64,000 bases of DNA from assembly GCF_025857195.1 (NCBI RefSeq), contig NZ_CP109790.1, positions 1-64,000 on the forward strand. Direction: 5' to 3'. Position 1 is the stretch's first letter; every line of letters begins with the position of its first letter. A program made the translations under genes and the position numbers. Below, one piece after another: positions 15,777 to 23,604 of the stretch. The notes beneath the pieces are model-generated. The model was not told the DNA's origin. It saw only the letters and a list, made by a program, of their open reading frames with translations, and made no database searches. The stretch comes from Leisingera thetidis (GTDB lineage Bacteria > Pseudomonadota > Alphaproteobacteria > Rhodobacterales > Rhodobacteraceae).

Positions 15777-17654
15777 ATGGACACACGGCTGCTGACCCAT
15801 TACGAGAACGAGCTGAACTACCTGCGCGACATGGGCGCGGAGTTTGCCGCCGCCTATCCCAAGATCGCCGCGCGGCTGGGGATGGAGGGGGTCGAGGTGC
15901 TCGACCCTTACGTCGAGCGGCTGCTGGAAGGCGCTGCCTTCCTGACCGCGCGGGTGCAGCTGGAGCTGGAGCTGCAGTATCCGAATTTCACCTCCAATCT
16001 GCTGGAGATCATCTATCCGCATTACCTGGCGCCGACGCCGTCGATGATGATTGCGGCGTTCGAGCCGGATGCGGCCAACTCGGCCGTCAAAAGCGGCTAT
16101 GTGCTGCCGCGCGGCTCGACCCTGCGGTCGCGGCTGACCGAGGGCGAGCAGACGCCCTGCGAGTTCCGCACCGCCGCCGACCTGACGATGTGGCCGATCC
16201 GGATCACCGAGGCGCAGTATATCGACGGGCGCGGCGAGCTGGTGGCGGCGGGCGTGGCCACGGGATATGACGCGCGGGCGGGCATCCGGCTCAGGATCAA
16301 GCGGATCGACGGCGACCCGATCAGCAAGCTGGAGATGGACAAGCTGTCGCTGTACCTGACCAGCGGGGCAGGCAACAGCTGGCCGCTTTTGGAGCTGTTG
16401 TGCACCCAGGTGCAGGGGATCGTGGCGCGCTCCACCGACCGGCGGGCGGACTGGCAGCTGCCGCTGCGCGGCGCCAAGGTGGTGCAGAAGGGGTTCAGCC
16501 AGGAGGAGGCGCTGCTGCCGCTGCCGCGCCGGGTCTATGACGGCTACCGGCTGCTGCAGGAGTATTTTGCGATGCCGGAGCGGTTCCGCTTTGTCGAACT
16601 GCAGGGGCTGCAGGCGGGGCTGGCGAAATCCGAAGGCAATGAGGTCGATCTGTATATCCTGCTGCGCGAGGGGATGCCGGAGGTTGCCCCGATCGTGGTG
16701 CCGGAGGTGTTCCAGCTGAACGCGGTGCCGGCCGTGAACCTGTTCGAGAAACGCTGCGACCGGGTGCGGATCGCGCCGATCGATACCGAGCATCACGTGA
16801 TCCCCAACCGCACCGCCGGCCTGGATTTCGAAGTCTACGCGCTGCAGAGCGTGGTCGGGATCAGCGGCGAGGGCGAGGATGACGTGATCTTCCGCCCGTT
16901 CTATTCCGCCAATGATTTCACCGCCGCCGGCGAAAGCCACCCGGCCTATTACACCGTCAAGCGGCGGATGCGGCAGCGTTCGGAGAAGGAGCGGCTGCGC
17001 GGGGTGCGCAGCTCTTATCTGGGGTCGGAGGTCTACCTGACGCTGGTCGACCGGGCGCAGGCGCCGTATTCCTCGGGACTGGAGCAGCTGGCGGTCAACG
17101 CGCTGTGCACCAACCGCGACCTGCCGATGCTGCTGGCCACCGGCAATGACGACGTGTTCCACCTGCCCGAAGGCGGCCCGGTCACCAAGGTCACGCTGCC
17201 GGTCTCGCCGACGCGGCCGCATCCGACGCTGGCGCAGGGCGATACCGCCTGGCGGCTGATCTCGCATCTCAGCCTCAACTACGTGTCGATTGCCGAAACC
17301 GGCAAGGGCCAGTCGGCAGAGGCGCTGCGCGAGCTGGTCGGCCTTTATGCGCCTTTGGGCGACCGGGTGACGGAGAAGCAGCTGGAGGGGATCCTGTCGG
17401 TGGGCGCGCGGCCCATCGTGCGGCGGATGAGCGATGAGATCCTGTCGACCGCTGTGCGCGGCCTGGAGATCACCCTGGGCTTTGACGAGAGTTTTTTCGA
17501 AGGCAGCAACATCTATGCGCTGGGGGCCGTGCTGGAGCGGTTCTTCCGCGGTTATGCCAGCATCAACTCATTCACGGAGACAGTCCTGACGACTGAAAAA
17601 CGCGGGGAAATTGCCAGATGGCGACCGGAAAAGGGCCTCGGCCGGATGATCTGA
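15777..17654 (+). CDS. tssF: T6SS baseplate protein TssF (ImpG/VasA)
   Basis: Protein of 625 aa, usual TssF length. It begins MDTRLLTHYENELNYLRDMG, the family signature, followed by EVLDPYVERLLEGAAFLTARV and NLLEIIYPHYLAPTPS. TssF forms the baseplate wedge with TssG, TssE and TssK. It starts 1 bp after the tssE stop and overlaps the tssG start by 37 bp, so stoichiometric coupled translation is likely. Confidence 0.95.
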   Translation: MDTRLLTHYENELNYLRDMGAEFAAAYPKIAARLGMEGVEVLDPYVERLLEGAAFLTARVQLELELQYPNFTSNLLEIIYPHYLAPTPSMMIAAFEPDAANSAVKSGYVLPRGSTLRSRLTEGEQTPCEFRTAADLTMWPIRITEAQYIDGRGELVAAGVATGYDARAGIRLRIKRIDGDPISKLEMDKLSLYLTSGAGNSWPLLELLCTQVQGIVARSTDRRADWQLPLRGAKVVQKGFSQEEALLPLPRRVYDGYRLLQEYFAMPERFRFVELQGLQAGLAKSEGNEVDLYILLREGMPEVAPIVVPEVFQLNAVPAVNLFEKRCDRVRIAPIDTEHHVIPNRTAGLDFEVYALQSVVGISGEGEDDVIFRPFYSANDFTAAGESHPAYYTVKRRMRQRSEKERLRGVRSSYLGSEVYLTLVDRAQAPYSSGLEQLAVNALCTNRDLPMLLATGNDDVFHLPEGGPVTKVTLPVSPTRPHPTLAQGDTAWRLISHLSLNYVSIAETGKGQSAEALRELVGLYAPLGDRVTEKQLEGILSVGARPIVRRMSDEILSTAVRGLEITLGFDESFFEGSNIYALGAVLERFFRGYASINSFTETVLTTEKRGEIARWRPEKGLGRMI

Positions 17655-18673
17655 GCCTGTATGGCCGGCTGGCCATGGAGCCTGAGAAACACCACGTTTT
17701 TCAGGCCCTGAGGGTGTTGGAGGCGCATTTCGGTGACGCCCCGCGCCTTGGCGAAAGCCGCCGCCCGCGCCAGGACCGGCTGCGTCTGGGGCAGGAGGCT
17801 GAACTGGCGTTCCCGCCGTCGACCATTGCCGCGTTCAAACCGGCCGAAGGCGACAAGCCCGCGGTTCTGACCAACCGTTTCTTTGGCCTGTTCGGGCCGC
17901 AGGGGCCGCTGCCGCTGCATCTGACCGAATATGCCCGCGACCGCAAACGCAACCACCGCGATCCGACGATGGTGGCCTTTGCCGACATGCTGACGCACCG
18001 GCTGATGAGCCTCTTGTACCGCGCCTGGACGCAGGGCTCGCCCGCCGTCAGCTTTGACCGCGCGGACGATCCGATGGCGCGCAAGGTGTCGTCGCTGATC
18101 GGCTATAACGGCTTCAAGTTCACCGGCCGGGACGACATGCCCGATCTGGCCAAGCTGCATTTTGCGGGTCATCTGGCGAAAGGGGCAAAGAACGCCGAGG
18201 GGCTGGTGTCGATCCTGTCGGCGTTTTTCGAGGTGCCGGTCTCCTTGGAGGAATATGTCGGCAGCTGGCTGGAGCTGGAGCCGGACGACCGCTGGCAGCT
18301 GGGCTACGGCGGGCTGGGGCAGAGCACCAGCATCGGCGACAAGGTCTGGAGCCGGTCGGCCAAGTTCCGCATCCGCATCGGGCCGCTGACGCTGAAGGAC
18401 TACGAGCGGCTGCTGCCGGGCGGCGCGGCGCTGAAACGGCTGCGGGCGATTGTGCGGTCCTATGCCGGCGATGTGCTGGACTGGGATGTGAACCTGGTGC
18501 TGGCCGGAGACGAGGTGCCGCGGGCGTCCCTGGGCGGCACGACGCGGCTGGGGCACACCAGCTGGGTGCGGTCGCGCCCCGATCCGGACGCGGATCAGCC
18601 GGACGTGAATGACTTATACCTGTACCCGGGATTAGGCGCCGGGGCCGAGATGCCTGTAGAGGGAGGGATTTGA
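17618..18673 (+). CDS. tssG: T6SS baseplate protein TssG (ImpH/VasB)
   Basis: Protein of 351 aa with TssG markers: HHVFQALRVLEAHFGDAPRLGESRRPRQD and FFGLFGPQGPLPLHLTEYARDR, then the LGQSTSIGDKVWSR motif. It is a baseplate wedge subunit partnering TssF. The ATG at 17618 lies inside the end of tssF. It ends one base before tssH. Confidence 0.95.
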   Translation: MATGKGPRPDDLSLYGRLAMEPEKHHVFQALRVLEAHFGDAPRLGESRRPRQDRLRLGQEAELAFPPSTIAAFKPAEGDKPAVLTNRFFGLFGPQGPLPLHLTEYARDRKRNHRDPTMVAFADMLTHRLMSLLYRAWTQGSPAVSFDRADDPMARKVSSLIGYNGFKFTGRDDMPDLAKLHFAGHLAKGAKNAEGLVSILSAFFEVPVSLEEYVGSWLELEPDDRWQLGYGGLGQSTSIGDKVWSRSAKFRIRIGPLTLKDYERLLPGGAALKRLRAIVRSYAGDVLDWDVNLVLAGDEVPRASLGGTTRLGHTSWVRSRPDPDADQPDVNDLYLYPGLGAGAEMPVEGGI

Positions 18674-18674
18674 G

Positions 18675-21398
18675 ATGACCGAGATCAGCCGCGTGGCGCT
18701 GTTTGGCAAGCTGAACAAGCTGGGATACCAGGCCGTTGAAAGCGCAACCGTGTTCTGCAAGATGCGGGGCAATCCATATGTCGAGCTGGTGCATTGGATG
18801 CATCAGCTGCTGGCGCAGCAGGACAGCGATTTGCACCGGATCATCCAGCATTACGATCTGGATGCGGGCAAGATTGCCTCCGAACTCACCCGCGCGCTGG
18901 ACATGCTGCCGCGCGGCGCCTCGACGATTTCGGATCTGTCGGACCATCTGATGGATGCGATGGAACGCGGCTGGGTCTGGGGCTCGCTGCTGTACTCCTC
19001 CTCCCAGGTGCGCAGCGGGCATCTGCTCTTGGGCATGCTGAAGACGCCGGCCTTGCGCAATATCCTGACGACCATGTCGCCGGAGCTGGCCAGGATCGGA
19101 GCCGATGACCTGGCGGACCATTTCAACGCAGCCACCGATGGCTCGCCCGAGGACCGGCTGGGCGCGCAGGACGGCTCCAACGTCACCGGCGGCGGCGCGG
19201 AGCCGGGCGAGGCCTCCGGTTCGATGGCGCCCGGTGCGATGGGCAAGGGCGAGGCGCTGCAGCAGTTCTGCACCGATCTGACCGAACAGGCGCGCAATGG
19301 CGAGATCGACCCGATTGTCGGCCGCGACGAGGAAATCCGCCAGATCGTCGACATCCTGATGCGCCGCAGGCAGAACAACCCGATCCTGACCGGCGAGGCC
19401 GGGGTGGGCAAGACGGCGGTGGTCGAGGGCTTTGCGCTGCGGATCGCGCGCGGCGACGTGCCGCCGGCACTGCATGATGTGCGGCTTCTGGTGCTGGACG
19501 TGGGCCTGCTGCAGGCCGGCGCCAGCATGAAGGGCGAGTTCGAAAACCGCCTGCGCCAGGTGATCGATGAGGTGCAGGCCAGCCCGGTGCCGATTGTGAT
19601 GTTTGTCGATGAGACCCACACGCTGGTGGGGGCAGGCGGCGCGGCCGGCACCGGCGATGCGGCCAACCTGCTGAAACCGGCGCTGGCGCGCGGCACGCTG
19701 CGCACCATCGGCGCCACCACCTGGGCCGAGTACAAGAAATACATCGAGAAGGACCCGGCGCTGACCCGGCGCTTCCAGGTGGTCAAGGTCGATGAGCCGG
19801 GCATTCCGAAGGCGGTGCTGATGATGCGCGGCATTGCCTCGATGCTGGAAAACCACCACCGGGTGCAGGTGCTGGACGAGGGGATCGAGGCGGCGGTCAG
19901 CCTGTCGGCGCGCTATATCCCGGCGCGGCAGCTGCCGGACAAATCGGTGAGCCTGCTGGACACCGCCTGTGCCCGGGTGGCGGTCAGCCAGCACGCGGTG
20001 CCGGCCGAGGTCGACGACAGCCAGCGCCGCATCGAGGCGCTGACCACCGAGCTGGAGATCATCGGCCGCGATGAAACGGCTGGCTATGAGGTTGCTGAGC
20101 GGCGCGCGGCGGCGGAGGCCGCCAAGGCTGCCGAAGAGGAACGGCTGGCCGGGCTGACCGAACGCTGGGACAAGGAAAAGGCGGTTGTCGAAGGCATCCT
20201 GGAACTGCGCGCCAAGCTCCGGGAGGGGGCCGCGCCCGTGGACGCTGTCCCGGATGCCGGGGATGACGCCGCGGAGGGCGCCGCCGATAGCCCGCTCACG
20301 GACGACCAACGCGCCGAACTCATGCAGCAGCTGAAGGACAAGAACGCCGAGCTGGAGGCGCTGCAGGGCGATTCCGCGCTGATCCTGCCGATTGTGGACC
20401 ATCAGGCGGTGGCAAGCGTGGTCGGCGACTGGACCGGCATCCCGGTCGGCCGCATGGTCAAGGATGAGATCGAGACCATTCTGAACCTGGAGGAGCATCT
20501 GGCGAAACGGGTGATCGGCCAGGACCACGCGATGAAGATGATCGCCAAGCGGATCCAGACCAGCCGGGCCGGGCTCGACAATCCGAACAAGCCGATCGGG
20601 GTGTTCATGCTGGCGGGCACCTCCGGTGTCGGCAAGACCGAGACCGCGCTGGCGCTGGCCGAGGTGCTGTATGGCGGCGAACAGAATGTCATCACCATCA
20701 ACATGTCGGAATACCAGGAGGCCCATACCGTCAGCTCGCTGAAAGGCGCGCCGCCCGGCTATGTCGGCTATGGCGAGGGCGGGGTGCTGACCGAGGCGGT
20801 GCGGCGCAAGCCCTATTCGGTGGTGCTGCTGGACGAGGTCGAAAAGGCGCACCCGGATGTGCATGAGATCTTCTTTCAGGTGTTCGACAAGGGGGTGATG
20901 GAGGACGGCGAGGGTCGCATCATCGACTTCAAGAACACGCTGATCCTGCTGACCTCGAACGTCGGCACCGAGACCATCATGGACCTGTGCTCGGACCCGG
21001 ATCTGATGCCGGAGCCGGAGGGCATGGCCAAGGCGCTGCGCGACCCGCTGCTGAAGGTGTTCCCGCCGGCGCTTTTGGGGCGTCTGGTGACGATCCCCTA
21101 TTACCCGCTGTCGCCCGGCATGATCGCCGAGATCACCAAGCTGCAGCTGGGCCGCATCCAGAAGCGGGTGGAGGAGGCGCATGCGGTGCCGTTCTCCTAT
21201 TCGGATGAGGTCGTCGACAAGATTGTCGAGCGCTGCCAGGAGCTGGAATCGGGCGGCCGGATGATCGACGCCATTGTCACCAATTCGATGCTGCCGGACA
21301 TTTCCAATGAATTCCTGCGCCGCCTGATGGAGGGCGAGGAGGTCAGGAAGGTGGCTATCGGCGTCACGGACGGGGAGTTTTCATACGCGTTTGATTGA
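18675..21398 (+). CDS. tssH: T6SS AAA+ disaggregase TssH (ClpV)
   Basis: ClpB/ClpV-type AAA+ ATPase of 907 aa. A Clp N-terminal domain (1-~165) is followed by AAA module 1 with Walker A GEAGVGKT (~240), a short coiled-coil M region (~430-520) and AAA module 2 with Walker A GTSGVGKTE (~648), then Walker B VVLLDEVEKAHPD. ClpV disassembles contracted TssB/TssC sheath. An Ala/Gly/Asp-rich insertion (DAVPDAGDDAAEGAADS) sits near the end of the M region. It follows tssG with no gap. A 34-bp spacer leads to the unrecognised gene at 21433. Confidence 0.96.
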   Translation: MTEISRVALFGKLNKLGYQAVESATVFCKMRGNPYVELVHWMHQLLAQQDSDLHRIIQHYDLDAGKIASELTRALDMLPRGASTISDLSDHLMDAMERGWVWGSLLYSSSQVRSGHLLLGMLKTPALRNILTTMSPELARIGADDLADHFNAATDGSPEDRLGAQDGSNVTGGGAEPGEASGSMAPGAMGKGEALQQFCTDLTEQARNGEIDPIVGRDEEIRQIVDILMRRRQNNPILTGEAGVGKTAVVEGFALRIARGDVPPALHDVRLLVLDVGLLQAGASMKGEFENRLRQVIDEVQASPVPIVMFVDETHTLVGAGGAAGTGDAANLLKPALARGTLRTIGATTWAEYKKYIEKDPALTRRFQVVKVDEPGIPKAVLMMRGIASMLENHHRVQVLDEGIEAAVSLSARYIPARQLPDKSVSLLDTACARVAVSQHAVPAEVDDSQRRIEALTTELEIIGRDETAGYEVAERRAAAEAAKAAEEERLAGLTERWDKEKAVVEGILELRAKLREGAAPVDAVPDAGDDAAEGAADSPLTDDQRAELMQQLKDKNAELEALQGDSALILPIVDHQAVASVVGDWTGIPVGRMVKDEIETILNLEEHLAKRVIGQDHAMKMIAKRIQTSRAGLDNPNKPIGVFMLAGTSGVGKTETALALAEVLYGGEQNVITINMSEYQEAHTVSSLKGAPPGYVGYGEGGVLTEAVRRKPYSVVLLDEVEKAHPDVHEIFFQVFDKGVMEDGEGRIIDFKNTLILLTSNVGTETIMDLCSDPDLMPEPEGMAKALRDPLLKVFPPALLGRLVTIPYYPLSPGMIAEITKLQLGRIQKRVEEAHAVPFSYSDEVVDKIVERCQELESGGRMIDAIVTNSMLPDISNEFLRRLMEGEEVRKVAIGVTDGEFSYAFD

Positions 21399-21432
21399 TC
21401 GCGCCCGAGGGTAGTTAGTGGGGAGGAATCCA

Positions 21433-22680
21433 ATGGTTAAACATGTTGTCATGGACATGAAGAACGTCGACATCAAGGCGTCGGGGCTGGAGATGGTTGT
21501 GCCGCCCAAACTGTCCTTCAAGGTTGTCGTCGAGCTGGACAAGAAAATGGAGAAGGGGGTCGAGAAAGACCCGCTTCTGCAGCAGGAGTTTCACGCCGGC
21601 GCCAGCGAAGTGTTCGAGCAGACCCGCGACACGATAGAGAAGAAGTGCAAGGTGTTCGACAAGGCCTTTGTCGAGATGGTCAACAAGGGCGCTGATGAAA
21701 AGACCATGGCGAAGCAGCTGAAAGGGCTGAACGAAGCGATCAAGAACGACATCAAGGTCGGTGAAAAAGCCGCCGAACTGGCCGCGCAGAAGGCCTGGGC
21801 CAACCTGCAGAAGAAGAAAAAGGAATGGTCCAAGTTCAAGATCAAGATCGGCGTCTCGATTGCCGGCACCCTGGCCGGCCTGGCGGTCAGCATTGCGGCA
21901 ATGGCGACCTCGCCGTTTTCGGGCGGCGCGGGCGCGGCCTTTGCCATCATCGGTTTCATCAAGTCGGGTGTGTCGCTGGCCAAGGACATCGGCAAGCTGG
22001 CGGTCAACATCGAGCAGTCCAAGGTGATCCTGGTGAAGAATCTGGCGGTGGTGGAAAAGGCCGCCTCCAACCCCAAGCTCAATGCGGCGAACGAGGTCTC
22101 GGCGGCGGTGTTCCAGGAGTTCCTCGGCATCTCGCAGCCTTCGGTCAAGACGGTGGAGGATGCGGCAGACACGCTGAAGGCGAAATATGCCCAGATGATC
22201 GTCAAGATGCATGACCTGTCCAAGACCCTGAACAAGATCCTGAAGCAGCAGGAAAAGCTCAAGAAGGAGTTTCTGACCGAGGTCGGCAAGAAGCTGAAGA
22301 AGCACCCGATCAAGGACAAGAAGACCCAGCTGGTGATGGTCAGCAAGGCGCTGGATGCGGCGCTGGCCAACAATTACGATGCGGTGCAAAGCGCCATCGA
22401 CAAGATCCAGATCATGTATGGCGAGGCCCGCGACTGGGCCAGCAAGATCAAGGATCTGATGAAGCGGGTGACGGCGCTGACGATCAAGGATCCCAAGGCG
22501 CTGAAAGTGTTCCGCGAGGGGCTGAAGTTCGCGGCGCTGGCGCTGTCGCCGATCGACGGCAACTCGATCGCCACCGGCGCCAAGGACCTGGCCCTGGGCG
22601 TTGGCGGTGCCGCGGGCGGCTATGCCTATGACAAGATCACCAGCAAGGCGCTGGACGGGACCGTGTTCGACGCGGCCTGA
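21433..22680 (+). CDS. Helical protein with central glycine-rich hydrophobic segment, unknown function
   Basis: Protein of 415 aa; the ATG at 21433 is preferred over a GTG at 21418 because GGGGAGGA lies just upstream. Residues ~35-135 and ~195-370 are lysine-rich and strongly helical (LDKKMEKGVEKDP, LQKKKKEWSKFKIKI, KQQEKLKKEFLTEVGKKLKK). Between them, at ~138-192, is a hydrophobic, Gly/Ala-rich hairpin-like stretch (IGVSIAGTLAGLAVSIAAM, then GGAGAAFAIIGFIKSGVSL). A second short Gly-rich segment lies near the C-terminus (ALGVGGAAGGYAYD). No signal peptide. Helix-hydrophobic hairpin-helix is the plan of alpha pore-forming toxins, so a T6SS pore-forming effector or membrane-inserting accessory is possible. 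I do not recognise a family. Confidence 0.75.
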   Translation: MVKHVVMDMKNVDIKASGLEMVVPPKLSFKVVVELDKKMEKGVEKDPLLQQEFHAGASEVFEQTRDTIEKKCKVFDKAFVEMVNKGADEKTMAKQLKGLNEAIKNDIKVGEKAAELAAQKAWANLQKKKKEWSKFKIKIGVSIAGTLAGLAVSIAAMATSPFSGGAGAAFAIIGFIKSGVSLAKDIGKLAVNIEQSKVILVKNLAVVEKAASNPKLNAANEVSAAVFQEFLGISQPSVKTVEDAADTLKAKYAQMIVKMHDLSKTLNKILKQQEKLKKEFLTEVGKKLKKHPIKDKKTQLVMVSKALDAALANNYDAVQSAIDKIQIMYGEARDWASKIKDLMKRVTALTIKDPKALKVFREGLKFAALALSPIDGNSIATGAKDLALGVGGAAGGYAYDKITSKALDGTVFDAA

Positions 22681-22696
22681 GACAAGACAAAAGACC

Positions 22697-22719
22697 GCCG
22701 GGCGCAGCAGACGCCCGGC
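22697..22719 (+). other. Hairpin in front of the sodium-channel gene
   Basis: GCCGGGCG / CGCCCGGC stem with a 7-nt loop in the 69-bp gap before the channel gene. It has no T run, so it is more likely a processing or partial termination signal than a full terminator. Confidence 0.5.
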
Positions 22720-22749
22720 CGAAACGGAACGACCGGGTGGAGAGAAAGA

Positions 22750-23604
22750 TTGGACAGCAGCGCGCAAACATCAGTGACGCTTCGGGACCGGGCCCGGGAA
22801 TTTGTTGAGCGCCCGTGGGTGACCAATGCGGTCCTGGGCGTGATCATCTTCAATGCCGTTACCCTTGGATTGGGCACCTCTGATACCGTCAACGCGCATG
22901 CCGGCGGGCTGCTGGATGCGATCGACAGGGTGGTTCTGGGCATCTTTGTCGCCGAACTGGCGCTCAAGCTTTTTGCCTATGGGCTGCGCTTCTTCACGTC
23001 GGCTTGGAACATCTTCGATTTTCTGGTGGTCTCGGTGGGCCTGCTGCCGGACAGCCAGGGCTTGTCAGCGCTGCGCGGCCTGCGGGTGGTGCGCGCCTTG
23101 CGGCTGCTGTCGGTGGTGCCGCAGATGCGCGCCGTGGTGCAGGCGCTGCTGGATGCGCTGCCGGGCATGGGCGCGGTGATCGTGATGATCTCCATTGTGT
23201 TCTACGTGTTCGGGGTGATGGCCACGCTGATGTATGGCAATGCTTTCGACGCCTGGTTCGGCACCCTGGGGCGGTCGCTCTATTCGCTGTTCCAGATCAT
23301 GACGCTGGAAAGCTGGTCGATGGGCATCGTGCGTCCGGTGATGAAGGAGTTCCCCTATGCCTGGGCGTTCTTTGTGCCGTTCATCGTGATTACCGCCTTC
23401 TCGGTCCTGAACCTGTTCATCGGCCTTTTGGTCAATACCATGCAGTCGGCGGTGGAGGCCGAAGCGGAGGCCGAGTTCGAGCAGCTGCGCGATCTGGTCA
23501 AGTCGGAGACCGACGTGGTGGATGCGCATGTGCTGGAGCTGCATGAGGAAATCAAGGCTCTGCGGGCTGAAATCGCGGAGCTGAAAGGGCGGGGCGATGG
23601 CTGA
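22750..23604 (+). CDS. NaChBac/NavAb-type voltage-gated sodium channel
   Basis: One-domain six-helix ion channel of 284 aa starting at a TTG (GGAGAGAAAGA upstream). S1-S3 occupy ~25-100. S4 has four arginines at three-residue spacing (R109, R112, R115, R118; RGLRVVRALRLLSVVPQMR), so the voltage sensor looks intact. S5 spans ~138-163. The pore loop has TLESWSM at 185-191, the sodium-selective filter of NavAb/NavMs, and S6 is at ~205-232. The C-terminus has an acidic neck and a coiled coil (VLELHEEIKALRAEIAELKG) for tetramer assembly. All channel landmarks are present. Its stop overlaps the next gene by 8 bp, so it is translated with the giant sheath-like protein. A channel of this kind inside a T6SS operon is unexpected. 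Confidence 0.92.
   Translation: MDSSAQTSVTLRDRAREFVERPWVTNAVLGVIIFNAVTLGLGTSDTVNAHAGGLLDAIDRVVLGIFVAELALKLFAYGLRFFTSAWNIFDFLVVSVGLLPDSQGLSALRGLRVVRALRLLSVVPQMRAVVQALLDALPGMGAVIVMISIVFYVFGVMATLMYGNAFDAWFGTLGRSLYSLFQIMTLESWSMGIVRPVMKEFPYAWAFFVPFIVITAFSVLNLFIGLLVNTMQSAVEAEAEAEFEQLRDLVKSETDVVDAHVLELHEEIKALRAEIAELKGRGDG

Noticed and set aside
18120..21182. 1020-codon open frame on the minus strand
   Set aside because: It is antisense to tssG/tssH, both clear conserved genes; long antisense frames are expected at this GC content.
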